Positions 1 through 5,925 of a stretch of 17,511 bases of DNA are shown here, piece by piece. The stretch is from CBDBZL01 sp031399025 (GTDB lineage: Bacteria; Pseudomonadota; Alphaproteobacteria; Sphingomonadales; Sphingomonadaceae). The translations under genes and the position numbers were made by a program. Under the pieces are notes generated by a model that searched no databases, was not told the DNA's origin, and saw only the letters and a program-made list of their open reading frames with translations. Positions within the stretch are counted from its first letter, which is position 1, and every line of letters begins with the position of its first letter. Location of the stretch: positions 1-17,511 of the forward strand of contig JANNOJ010000088.1 of assembly GCA_031399025.1 (NCBI GenBank), written 5' to 3'.

Positions 1-70
1 TGGCCGGGTCAATCGGCAGCAAGCCTCTCAAAACACGCCATTCCGCTTCGCTCAAATCGCCTCGGCTCAA
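1..70 (-). CDS. IS5-type transposase, N-terminal fragment (runs off left edge)
   Basis: Only the first 23 codons are in the window. Read leftward from a TTG at 70-68 the frame gives LSRGDLSEAEWRVLRGLLP followed by IDPA. This is the characteristic opening of IS5-group (IS427-like) transposases, which begin with a 'RGDLSxxEW..L..LLP' helix of the DUF4096 type. A GGAGG ribosome-binding site lies at 80-76, five bases before the TTG, which supports that start; an in-frame TTG also exists at 100-98, and a stop lies just upstream. The catalytic DDE part is outside the window, so it cannot be said whether the gene is intact. IS5-group identity is recognition from memory of the motif. Confidence 0.75.
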   Translation of the reverse strand, partial: MSRGDLSEAEWRVLRGLLPIDPA

Positions 71-283
71 CCCCGCCTCCAAAAGGAAGCCTTGAATCAA
101 ACACCGAGTCTGGCGTCAACCAATTTCTCCACACCGCCTAATGCTCACTTGTAGTGTCGAGTTACCCAGAACGCTCCAGAGCGCCCCAGTGGCCCCTCAC
201 AACCCTAGGCACGCCGGGACCCCAACGAGGTTGTCATGGGAGGTTCGTAGGCGTTCCCAGGCGCTCCCAGCGGGCGCGCGGCG
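71..283. other. Non-coding accessory strip between IS transposase start and small hypothetical gene
   Basis: No convincing gene. The stretch presumably contains the outer end of the left-hand insertion sequence, whose boundary I cannot fix. It holds one copy of a short motif, CGAGTTACCC (158-167), that recurs at 870-879 and, inverted, near 903-912. Base composition is visibly less GC-rich than the core genome to the right. Confidence 0.4.
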
Positions 284-640
284 ATGGTGGATCTCGGACC
301 GACATGCTTGGTGTTCGTGAACGCGCATGAGGCGGCGCTACCTTTCCACAAACATATCGACAAGCACTCCAGTTGGTGGCTTCCCTTCATGTTCCACGTC
401 TGTTCCAGTTTCGGCGCGGGGCGTATCAAACTGGATTCGAACAGCGAGTTCGCTCGCCAAGGGTGGGCGGTGAGGGTCACCTGCGGTGGGTGCGGGAACG
501 TGTCGGTTCGGAACGCAATCGAGCTGATCGGCGAGCTGCACAGGCGGGGTGTGAGCCTGGGTGTCGAGCAGGCCGAACGCCGGATGAAGTGCAAGGCGTG
601 TGGGGTACGGGAGGCGAAGATCCAGCCGGCGCTGATCTGA
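284..640 (+). CDS. Small hypothetical protein with two CxxC knuckles (zinc-ribbon-like)
   Basis: The 118-residue frame has a C-terminal half with two CxxC pairs, C67/C70 (VTCGGCGN) and C103/C106 (MKCKACGV), about 33 residues apart. This spacing would suit a four-cysteine zinc ribbon. I recall similar short proteins of unknown role, opening with a 'MFH.CS.FGAGRI' stretch, in sphingomonads; the matching stretch here begins at the in-frame ATG at 389, giving an 83-residue product. The first 35 residues from the ATG at 284 look less protein-like, so 389 may be the true start. Neither start has a strong ribosome-binding site. The gene stands alone in the accessory strip between an IS and a tRNA. 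No function can be assigned; nucleic-acid or metal binding is only inferred from the cysteines. Confidence 0.55.
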   Translation: MVDLGPTCLVFVNAHEAALPFHKHIDKHSSWWLPFMFHVCSSFGAGRIKLDSNSEFARQGWAVRVTCGGCGNVSVRNAIELIGELHRRGVSLGVEQAERRMKCKACGVREAKIQPALI

Positions 641-958
641 CTTGGCCCGAGTTTAGCTGCCGACGCTGTGAACCGCTTTAGTCTCATCACTTCGCTGAAC
701 AAGCGTATTGGCGAGGGCGCAGATCTTAACCCGCAGCCGTTCACGATGCCGCATGTTGACGGAATCTACCCAAAAACCGTCAACATACGTACAACTTGCG
801 TCAACATGCAGCAGTGACCGGATCGCCTACGAGCAGTTCGCTTTGTTGAACTACCGGCGAGATGTCTCGCGAGTTACCCCAAACGATACCCGGAACGCGA
901 TCTCTGGGTAACGTAATTTTCGTCAGGGCAGCCAAAGTATTCAAATTCAAACGTTAAT
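641..958. other. Gene-free accessory stretch with repeat cluster
   Basis: I see no credible gene here. The one open frame (from a TTG at 708 to 911) has no ribosome-binding site and no protein-like features. The stretch contains a cluster of three GTCAAC-type repeats at 751-809 and a pair of GTTACCC motifs in inverted orientation at 873-879 and 906-912. The region between about 910 and 958 is AT-rich and abuts the 3' end of the tRNA gene. Confidence 0.5.
751..809. repeat. Three-copy GTCAACAT repeat cluster (one inverted, two direct)
   Basis: ATGTTGACGG (753-762) is the exact reverse complement of CCGTCAACAT (777-786). A third copy, GTCAACATGC (800-809), is the exact reverse complement of 751-760. 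The two plus-strand copies share CGTCAACAT and are 21 bp apart, close to two helical turns, so a protein could contact both on one DNA face. The arrangement resembles an operator or iteron cluster, or the end of a mobile element. No adjacent regulator or replication gene is visible to choose between these. Confidence 0.5.
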
Positions 959-1035
959 TGGTGCGCCCGACAGGATTTGAACCTGTGGCCCCCGGATTAG
1001 GAATCCGATGCTCTATCCTGCTGAGCTACGGGCGC
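959..1035 (-). tRNA. tRNA-Arg (anticodon CCT)
   Basis: Reading leftward from 1035, a complete cloverleaf is visible. The acceptor stem GCGCCCG pairs with CGGGCGC, the discriminator is A (962), and the anticodon stem TCGGA/TCCGG encloses loop TTCCTAA with anticodon CCT. The T-arm contains the standard GTTCAAATC. The terminal CCA is encoded (961-959). This is the tRNA reading AGG codons, which are rare in a genome of this GC content. Its 3' end faces the accessory strip at 1-958, the usual geometry when integrative elements use a tRNA gene, but no duplicated 3' tRNA fragment is present in the window. Confidence 0.97.
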
Positions 1036-1045
1036 GCCGCCACGG

Positions 1046-1074
1046 CCTTTAGATTGATGCGCGGCGCGGGGCAA
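1046..1074 (-). promoter_or_regulatory. Putative promoter of tRNA-Arg
   Basis: On the minus strand TTGCCC (1074-1069) is followed after 17 bp by TAAAGG (1051-1046). This places the start point at about 1039, a few bases before the tRNA 5' end at 1035. An identically spaced TTGCGG-17-TAAAGG pair occurs upstream of the ppiD-like gene, which strengthens both calls. No experimental support. Confidence 0.45.
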
Positions 1075-1105
1075 TGCAGGCGGCGGCGGGGGTGATGGCG
1101 AGGGT

Positions 1106-1603
1106 TCAGTTCACCTCGTCGGGCGGGGCGATCGGGAACAGCAAGGGCGCGATCCGGATACCCTCGTCGATCAGCCCCTGCGCCTCCTGGGCACTGGCCC
1201 TGCCGTAGATCGCCTCCTCCACGCGCTCGCCGTAATGGATCGCGCGCGAGGTCTCGGCGAATTCGCCCCCGACCCAACGCGAATTGCGGACGGCGCGAAG
1301 CTGGAGTTCGGCCAATTGCGCGATAGCCTCGGCGAGTTCCGGCGGCGCGGCTCCCCCGGCCATCCCCCTACCCCCCTGCGCGCCGACCGCGGTGGCCGCC
1401 GCCTTGCCCGGCCGATCCGCTCGCTGCTCGGCCCCAGGCTTGCGGCCCACGGCCGGCGCCATCGGCGCCTTGGCGACTTCGAGCGAACCGCAGGTCGGGC
1501 AGGTGAGCAGGCCGCTATCGTGCTGCTCGGCGAAATCGCGGGAGGACCCGAACCATCCCTCGAAGCGATGGCCGCGCTGGCAGTTGAGATCGAAGACAAT
1601 CAT
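1106..1603 (-). CDS. DUF1178 family protein
   Basis: The 165-residue protein opens MIVFDLNCQRGHRFEGWF and has C8, H12 and the pair C35/C38 (LTCPTCGS), typical of the DUF1178 family found across alpha- and betaproteobacteria. The cysteines suggest a zinc-ribbon, but the function is not known. A low-complexity Ala/Gly/Pro/Arg linker (about residues 50-85) separates it from a helical C-terminal half containing a 'SRAIHYGERVEEAIYG' segment that I recall as family-typical. Its ATG overlaps the stop of the upstream amidohydrolase gene as ATGA (1603-1600), so translation is probably coupled. The two genes and glutaredoxin form one leftward unit. Confidence 0.88.
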   Translation of the reverse strand: MIVFDLNCQRGHRFEGWFGSSRDFAEQHDSGLLTCPTCGSLEVAKAPMAPAVGRKPGAEQRADRPGKAAATAVGAQGGRGMAGGAAPPELAEAIAQLAELQLRAVRNSRWVGGEFAETSRAIHYGERVEEAIYGRASAQEAQGLIDEGIRIAPLLFPIAPPDEVN

Positions 1604-2424
1604 GTGCCGCTCGAAGTAGGGATCGGCCGGCGGTTCGCAAGGCTGGGCAATTGCTGGCGCACGGCGGTGATCCGCGCCGGGTCGATCTCGGCAAAGCCCA
1701 GCCCGGGCGCTTCTCCGCCCAGGTCCAGCACCACCTCACCCCAGGGATCGACCACCAGCGAATGGCCGTAGGTCCGCCGTCCGTCGGCGTGCTCCCCTAC
1801 CTGTGCCGCGGCCACCACATAAGCGCTCGCCTCCACCGCCCGCGCGCGCTGCAACAGGTGCCAGTGTGCTTTGCCGGTGGGCACGGTGAAGGCGGCTGGA
1901 ATGGCGATCGCGTCGCACCGCCGCTGGCCGAGCGCCTCGAACAGCGCGGGAAAGCGGATGTCGTAGCAGGTGGCGAGGCCCAGGCGCCCGACCGGCGCGC
2001 CCTCGACCGTCACCACTTCGCTTCCGGCCTGATAGGCGCGCGATTCGCGCCAGCTCTCGCCGTCGCCAAGTTCGACGTCGAACATGTGGATCTTGTCATA
2101 GCGGCCCGCCACCTCGCCCGCCGGAGAGATGACGAGCGAGCGGTTGACCCAGCGCCCGTCGGGCCGCGCCACCGGCAGGCCGACCGCCAGCCACATCTGC
2201 TGTTCGGCGGCGGCGGCGCACAGGCGGTCGAGCGACATGGCCTGTTCGGAGCCGATCCTGCGCGCCGCCCGCTCCCGGTCGCGGTCGAGCAGCAGCGCCA
2301 TCTCGGGCGTGAACAGCATCCGCGCCCCACCGGCGCGGGCCTCGCCCAGCGCGCGGCAGATCGCCTCGAGATTGGCCGCCAGGTCGATCCCGGAGGTCAT
2401 CTGCAGGAGGGCGACGCGGGCCAT
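1600..2424 (-). CDS. Carbon-nitrogen hydrolase, Nit family
   Basis: The 274-residue protein spans the standard nitrilase-superfamily length. It shows the catalytic triad in order: Glu41 (LFTPEMAL), Lys111 (GRYDKIHMFDV) and Cys153 (GLATCYDIRFP). The 'YDKIHMFDV' and 'CYDIRFPALFEAL' forms fit the Nit1/Nit2-type branch, whose members deaminate dicarboxylic or deaminated-glutathione substrates (omega-amidase or deaminated glutathione amidase activity). Placement beside glutaredoxin is consistent with a thiol or repair role, but the substrate cannot be read from sequence alone. The start ATG at 2424 lies 14 bp after the grxC stop, and the stop overlaps the DUF1178 ATG. The protein should be cytoplasmic, as no signal peptide is seen. 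Confidence 0.9.
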   Translation of the reverse strand: MARVALLQMTSGIDLAANLEAICRALGEARAGGARMLFTPEMALLLDRDRERAARRIGSEQAMSLDRLCAAAAEQQMWLAVGLPVARPDGRWVNRSLVISPAGEVAGRYDKIHMFDVELGDGESWRESRAYQAGSEVVTVEGAPVGRLGLATCYDIRFPALFEALGQRRCDAIAIPAAFTVPTGKAHWHLLQRARAVEASAYVVAAAQVGEHADGRRTYGHSLVVDPWGEVVLDLGGEAPGLGFAEIDPARITAVRQQLPSLANRRPIPTSSGT

Positions 2425-2438
2425 GTCCGCCGCTTGCG

Positions 2439-2702
2439 TCAGCGTCCGAGCAGGGCGTCGAGCCTGCCTTCGCGTTCCAGTGCGGCAAGATCGTCGGAGC
2501 CGCCGATGGCCTCGCCATCGATGAAGATCTGGGGCACGGTGCCTGCATCAGGCTTGCGCGCGACCATCTCGCGCGCTTCCTGCCCGCCCCAGGTGATGTC
2601 ATATTCGGTGTATTCCACCCCCTTGCCGTCGAGCAGCCGCTTGGCTCGGGCGCAGAAGCCGCAGAACATCTTGGTGTAGATCTCGACCTTGGGCGCACTC
2701 AT
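2439..2702 (-). CDS. grxC: Glutaredoxin 3 (GrxC-type)
   Basis: An 87-residue thioredoxin-fold redox protein that uses glutathione to reduce disulfides and mixed disulfides. Visible landmarks are the beta strand KVEIYTK, the redox site C14-G-F-C17, the cis-proline motif TVPQIFIDG and the glutathione-contact GGSDDL. The active site is CGFC rather than the classic CPYC. An open frame extends ten codons further upstream (to 2732), but the ATG at 2702 is preceded by GGAG at about 2713-2710 and gives the usual family length, so it is preferred. First gene of the leftward grxC-Nit-DUF1178 unit; it diverges from hsp20. Confidence 0.92.
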   Translation of the reverse strand: MSAPKVEIYTKMFCGFCARAKRLLDGKGVEYTEYDITWGGQEAREMVARKPDAGTVPQIFIDGEAIGGSDDLAALEREGRLDALLGR

Positions 2703-2734
2703 CGGGGGTCTCCATTTTTGCCGCCAGACCACCT

Positions 2735-2761
2735 CTTGAACGGCCAGGAGGCGGGCCTATG
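2735..2761 (+). promoter_or_regulatory. Putative heat-shock (sigma-32 type) promoter for hsp20
   Basis: CTTGAA (2735-2740) followed after 15 bp by CCTATG (2756-2761) resembles the RpoH consensus (CTTGAA, then a CCCCAT-like -10 element). It lies about 110-135 bp before the hsp20 ATG, leaving a leader of roughly 100 nt that contains the ROSE-like element. Inferred from motif and context only. Confidence 0.45.
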
Positions 2762-2767
2762 TCACCG

Positions 2768-2870
2768 CTGTCGCGACGCGCTTCACGCGGTGCGATCCGA
2801 GGGATGCCGGTATCGGGTCCTTCGGGAAAGGGTAGTCTATCAAATTGCTCAAAGGAGGATTTGTTTCGCC
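2768..2870 (+). ncRNA. ROSE-like RNA thermometer in the hsp20 5' leader
   Basis: The Shine-Dalgarno AGGAGG (2853-2858) sits inside a hairpin. CAAAT (2841-2845) pairs with ATTTG (2859-2863), then U2846-G58, an opposed G2847/G2857, an unpaired C2848, U2849-A56 and C2850-G55 closing an AAAG loop. The strand opposite the SD contains UUGCU (2845-2849), the hallmark of ROSE thermometers, including the G-G pair and bulged C described for that class. Upstream lie further hairpins: CGCG/CGCG (2777-2780/2786-2789) and TATC...TCC-TTCG-GGA...GGTA (2811-2834). ROSE elements melt at heat-shock temperature and release the ribosome site of small heat-shock genes. The fold was drawn by eye, not computed. Confidence 0.7.
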
Positions 2871-3368
2871 ATGACCCGTTTCGACTTTGCTCCCTATCGC
2901 CGCTCCACCGTGGGCTTCGACCGTCTGTTCGACCTGCTCGAGAGCACCGGCCGCAACGCCGCGGCCGACAACTATCCGCCGTTCAACATCGAGCGCCGCG
3001 GCGAGGACACCTACCGCATCACGCTGGCAGTCGCCGGTTTCCGGCCGGAGGACCTCGACATCACCGCGCAGCAGAACCTGCTGGTGATCCAGGGCAACAA
3101 GCGCGATGAAGAAGCGAGCGGCGCGATGCTGCATGTCGGCATCGCCAATCGCGGCTTCGAGCGCCGCTTCGAACTGGCCGACTTCGTCCGGGTGGCAAAT
3201 GCCGACCTGGCCGACGGGCTGCTGGTGATCGACCTCGTGCGCGAGGTCCCCGAGGCAATGAAGCCGAAGAAGATTGCGCTGGGATCCAGCGGCAAGCTCG
3301 AGGTGATCGAGAATGGCGGCACCGGCCACGGCGATCGCCATGAGGATCGGCCGGCGCAGGCGGCCTGA
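2871..3368 (+). CDS. Hsp20 / IbpA-type small heat-shock protein
   Basis: A 165-residue ATP-independent holdase that binds unfolding cytoplasmic proteins during heat stress. The N-terminal arm (MTRFDFAPYRRSTVGFDRLFDLL) is followed by an alpha-crystallin domain from about residue 40 (PPFNIERRGEDTYRITLAVAGF, then PEDLDI) to about residue 135. The region RGFERRFELADFV and the tail KKIAL, an I-x-I-like anchor for oligomerisation, fit the class A (IbpA) group of alphaproteobacteria. The start at 2871 has a strong AAAGGAGG site at 2851-2858, so longer readings from 2718 or 2759 are rejected. The gene stands alone, divergent from grxC, behind a probable sigma-32 promoter and a ROSE-like thermometer, and is followed by a hairpin at 3406-3434. 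Confidence 0.95.
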   Translation: MTRFDFAPYRRSTVGFDRLFDLLESTGRNAAADNYPPFNIERRGEDTYRITLAVAGFRPEDLDITAQQNLLVIQGNKRDEEASGAMLHVGIANRGFERRFELADFVRVANADLADGLLVIDLVREVPEAMKPKKIALGSSGKLEVIENGGTGHGDRHEDRPAQAA

Positions 3369-3405
3369 TCGATCCGGACGGCGCGACGTTCGCGCTAGGT
3401 CAATT

Positions 3406-3434
3406 GGGGGCGGTGCCTTGGCGGCGCCGCCCCC
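3406..3434 (+). terminator. GC-rich hairpin, probable hsp20 terminator
   Basis: GGGGGCGGTGCC (3406-3417) pairs with GGCGCCGCCCCC (3423-3434) over 12 bp with a single G-T wobble and a 5-base loop, about 40 bp after the hsp20 stop. There is no T run after it, so it is either an atypical intrinsic terminator or a bidirectional barrier between the convergent genes. Confidence 0.45.
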
Positions 3435-3454
3435 TCGACGCAGCGAAGCGTCGA
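3435..3454. repeat. Short hairpin TCGACGC-6-GCGTCGA
   Basis: TCGACGC (3435-3441) is the exact reverse complement of GCGTCGA (3448-3454) around loop AGCGAA. It abuts the larger hairpin at 3406-3434 and may be part of the same terminator or a dispersed palindromic element. Confidence 0.4.
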
Positions 3455-3670
3455 CCTACCTTGACCACGGCCACCCGGGTCGCAGATGGTGGCCGTAAAG
3501 CAAGGCAAGACCTGGTCGCGCCGGACGAGCTGTGCCCCTTCCGACGCGCGACCCACTTGGCGGTACCGCTCGACCAGCCCGTCGGGCTCGGCAAGCGCTA
3601 TTGCAGCTTCGTAGCTCGTTGATCAAGGAATGATAAAGGTTGTTTTGGAGCGCGGCGCCCGCCGCTGCGC

Positions 3671-5311
3671 TTACACCAGGCGCGAGTGCTTGAGCGCGGC
3701 ACCCACGAAACCGGCGAACAGCGGGTGTGGAGCGAACGGCTTGCTCTTGAGCTCGGGGTGGAACTGCACCCCCACGAACCACGGGTGATCGGGCCGCTCG
3801 ACGATTTCGGGCAGCAGGCCGTCGGGCGACATGCCGCAGAACACCAATCCCCCCTTCTCCAGCGCGTCGCGATAGGTCGAATTGACCTCGTAACGATGCC
3901 GGTGCCGCTCCGAGATGCGCGCCGCGCCGCCATAGATGGTGGCGACGTGGCTGTTGCCCGCCAGCACCGCCTCGTAGGCGCCCAGCCGCATCGTGCCGCC
4001 GAGGTCCCCCGCGGCCGAGCGCTGCTGCAGCCCCTCGGGGCTCATCCATTCGGTGATGATGCCGACCACCGGCTCGCTGGTGTCGCCGAACTCGGTGGAC
4101 GAGGCGCCGGGGATGCCGGCGGTGTTGCGGGCGCCTTCGATGCAGGCCATCTGCATCCCCAGGCAGATGCCGAAGAACGGCACCCGTCGCTCACGGGCGA
4201 AGCGCACCGAGGCGATCTTCCCTTCCGAGCCGCGCTCGCCGAAGCCGCCGGGCACCAGGATGCCGTGCATCGGCTCGAGCCTGGCGGAGATCTCGTCATC
4301 GTCGCGCTCGAACAGCTCGGCGTCGATCCAGCGAATGTTGACTTTGGCGCGGTTGGCCATGCCGCCATGGACGAGCGCCTCGCTCAGCGACTTGTAGGCA
4401 TCGGGCAGGCCGACATATTTGCCGACCACGCCGATCGTGACCTCGCCCTCGGGATGGTCGTGCCGGTCGACGATATCGCGCCACACCGCCAGCTCGGGCA
4501 ACGGCAAGGCATCGCCGAGGGCGAAATGGCGCAGGACCTGGGCATCGAGGCCCTCGGCGTGATATTGCAGCGGGACCTGGTAGATGCTGGGCGCGTCGAG
4601 CGCCTGGATCACCGCTTCCTTGCGCACGTTGCAGAACAGCGCGATCTTGGCCCGCTCGGTCTCGGGCAGCGGGTGTTCGCAGCGGCACAGCAGCAGATCG
4701 GGTTGCACCCCCAGGCTGGTGAGCTCGCGCACCGAGTGCTGGGTGGGCTTGGTCTTCAACTCGCCCGCGGCCGAGATATAGGGCACCAGCGTGACGTGGA
4801 TCACCGCGGTCTGGTCCCGACCCAGTTCGTTGCGCAGCTGGCGGATGGCCTCGATGAACGGCAGGCTCTCGATATCGCCCACCGTGCCGCCGATCTCGCA
4901 CAGGACGAAATCATGGCCCTCGGTATCGGCGAGCGCGAAGGCCTTGATGGCGTCGGTGACGTGGGGGATCACCTGCACCGTGGCGCCCAGGTAATCGCCG
5001 CGCCGTTCGCGGGCGATGATGTCGCGGTAGACCCGGCCCGAGGTGATGTTGTCGCTCTGCCGGGCCGATACCCCGGTGAAGCGCTCGTAATGGCCCAGGT
5101 CCAGGTCGGTCTCGGCGCCGTCGTCGGTGACGTAGACCTCGCCGTGCTGGTAGGGGCTCATCGTCCCCGGATCGACGTTGAGATAGGGGTCGAACTTGCG
5201 GATGCGGACCTTGTAGCCGCGCGCCTGCAGCAGCGCGGCGAGGCTGGCCGCCATCAGGCCCTTGCCCAGCGATGAGACCACGCCGCCGGTGATAAAAATG
5301 AACCGCGCCAT
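3671..5311 (-). CDS. pyrG: CTP synthase (glutamine-hydrolysing)
   Basis: The 546-residue enzyme makes CTP from UTP, ATP and glutamine-derived ammonia. The N-terminal synthetase domain carries the P-loop-like GGVVSSLGKG (residues 9-18), the CTP/UTP site region GTVGDIESLPF and YQVPLQYHAEGLD. The C-terminal class I glutamine amidotransferase domain carries the nucleophile in FFGICLGMQMACIEGARN and the His-Glu pair in GVQFHPELKS. The length matches the family. The start ATG at 5311 is supported by full alignment of the conserved MARFIFITGG opening, although the ribosome site is weak. It follows secG by about 110 bp containing a stable hairpin. The tpiA-secG-pyrG order is one I associate with sphingomonads. 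Confidence 0.98.
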   Translation of the reverse strand: MARFIFITGGVVSSLGKGLMAASLAALLQARGYKVRIRKFDPYLNVDPGTMSPYQHGEVYVTDDGAETDLDLGHYERFTGVSARQSDNITSGRVYRDIIARERRGDYLGATVQVIPHVTDAIKAFALADTEGHDFVLCEIGGTVGDIESLPFIEAIRQLRNELGRDQTAVIHVTLVPYISAAGELKTKPTQHSVRELTSLGVQPDLLLCRCEHPLPETERAKIALFCNVRKEAVIQALDAPSIYQVPLQYHAEGLDAQVLRHFALGDALPLPELAVWRDIVDRHDHPEGEVTIGVVGKYVGLPDAYKSLSEALVHGGMANRAKVNIRWIDAELFERDDDEISARLEPMHGILVPGGFGERGSEGKIASVRFARERRVPFFGICLGMQMACIEGARNTAGIPGASSTEFGDTSEPVVGIITEWMSPEGLQQRSAAGDLGGTMRLGAYEAVLAGNSHVATIYGGAARISERHRHRYEVNSTYRDALEKGGLVFCGMSPDGLLPEIVERPDHPWFVGVQFHPELKSKPFAPHPLFAGFVGAALKHSRLV

Positions 5312-5327
5312 GGGAGTTGGGCCTTAG

Positions 5328-5360
5328 GCGCTGGCGCGGATTCGAGGCAAGCGCCAGCGC
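5328..5360 (-). promoter_or_regulatory. Hairpin in the secG-pyrG gap, just upstream of pyrG
   Basis: GCGCTGGCGC (5328-5337) and GCGCCAGCGC (5351-5360) are exact reverse complements (10 bp, 13-base loop). In pyrG mRNA the hairpin ends 16 nt before the start codon. It could stop transcription after secG or modulate pyrG translation; without a U run it is not a standard terminator. Confidence 0.4.
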
Positions 5361-5419
5361 GCCGCTGTTCACAGCTTAGGTGCCGTAATCTCCCAGCGGT
5401 GGCAGCGATCGCACCGGGA

Positions 5420-5869
5420 TCACCCGGAAACGTCGGCCAGCGGATCGTCGCTCGCGTCGGGAACGGGGCTGACCGGCGGTGCACCATCGAGCCCCTGGTC
5501 GCCCGGCACCAGCGGCGCGGGCTCGGGGTTCGCCGCCGGCGCCAGCGGATCGGCCAGTGGATCGGCCAGCGGATCGCGCTGCGCGGGGGTGGCGACCGAG
5601 CGATCGAGCGTCTCGTCGATTTCGCTGCCCGAGGTGACATCCACCGCCATTGCCGCCAGGATGATCGCCAGCACCACGAACAGCACCGCCAGCCACTTGG
5701 TAGTGCGGGTGAGGAAATCGGCCGCGCCGCGCGCCGACATCAGCCCGCCCGGGCTCCCGCCGCTGCCGATGCCGAGCCCGCCGCCCTCCGAACGCTGCAT
5801 CAGCACGACGCCGACGAGCGCGGCGGCGATGATCGCCTGGACGACGGTGAGGAACAGGAACAGGCCCAT
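5420..5869 (-). CDS. secG: SecG subunit of the Sec translocon, with extended acidic/proline tail
   Basis: The 149-residue protein has the SecG core: a first membrane helix at the N-terminus (MGLFLFLTVVQAIIAAALVGVV), the conserved loop LMQRSEGGGLGIGSGG, and a second membrane helix TTKWLAVLFVVLAIILAAMAV (about residues 55-76). It assists SecYE/SecA in protein export across the inner membrane. The core ends near residue 80. The remaining ~65 residues are an Asp/Pro/Ala-rich tail containing tandem DPLA units (DPLADPLADPLAP), encoded by a 12-bp tandem repeat. Start ATG at 5869. It lies between tpiA and pyrG on the same strand. Confidence 0.93.
   Translation of the reverse strand: MGLFLFLTVVQAIIAAALVGVVLMQRSEGGGLGIGSGGSPGGLMSARGAADFLTRTTKWLAVLFVVLAIILAAMAVDVTSGSEIDETLDRSVATPAQRDPLADPLADPLAPAANPEPAPLVPGDQGLDGAPPVSPVPDASDDPLADVSG
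5541..5576. repeat. Three 12-bp tandem repeats inside secG
   Basis: Units GCCAGCGGATCG, GCCAGTGGATCG and GCCAGCGGATCG follow head to tail and encode the DPLA repeats of the SecG tail. In-frame slippage here would change the tail length without breaking the gene. Confidence 0.85.
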
Positions 5870-5925
5870 GGTCTAGCTATCTCGGCTCGGCCCGGCCTCG
5901 ATCGGCCCGGCGCGGTGTGTAGAGC

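Larger units (their letters stand above)
3369..3670. other. Intergenic stretch between convergent hsp20 and pyrG
   Basis: No convincing gene in about 300 bp. It holds a strong GC hairpin (3406-3434), an adjacent 7-bp hairpin (3435-3454) and a short GC hairpin just past the pyrG stop (3652-3665). A 72-codon frame (3404-3622) begins inside the first hairpin with TTG and looks spurious. Confidence 0.5.

Noticed and set aside
751..809. CRISPR array
   Set aside because: The repeats are only about 9-10 bp, one is inverted, there are only three copies, and no cas genes are present.
708..911. 67-codon frame in the accessory strip
   Set aside because: TTG start without ribosome site; it overlaps the repeat cluster and has no protein-like pattern.
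1651..2679. Plus-strand 342-codon frame antisense to the Nit hydrolase and glutaredoxin
   Set aside because: Shadow frame of two well-supported genes and no ribosome site.
2718..2870. N-terminal extension of Hsp20
   Set aside because: It would translate through the promoter and thermometer region; the ATG at 2871 has a near-perfect ribosome site and gives the normal family length.
3404..3622. 72-codon frame between hsp20 and pyrG
   Set aside because: Starts with TTG inside a terminator-like hairpin; no family resemblance or ribosome site.
3686..5275. Plus-strand 529-codon open frame antisense to pyrG
   Set aside because: pyrG on the other strand shows every catalytic motif; the antisense product is His/Leu/Ala-rich with no recognisable family.
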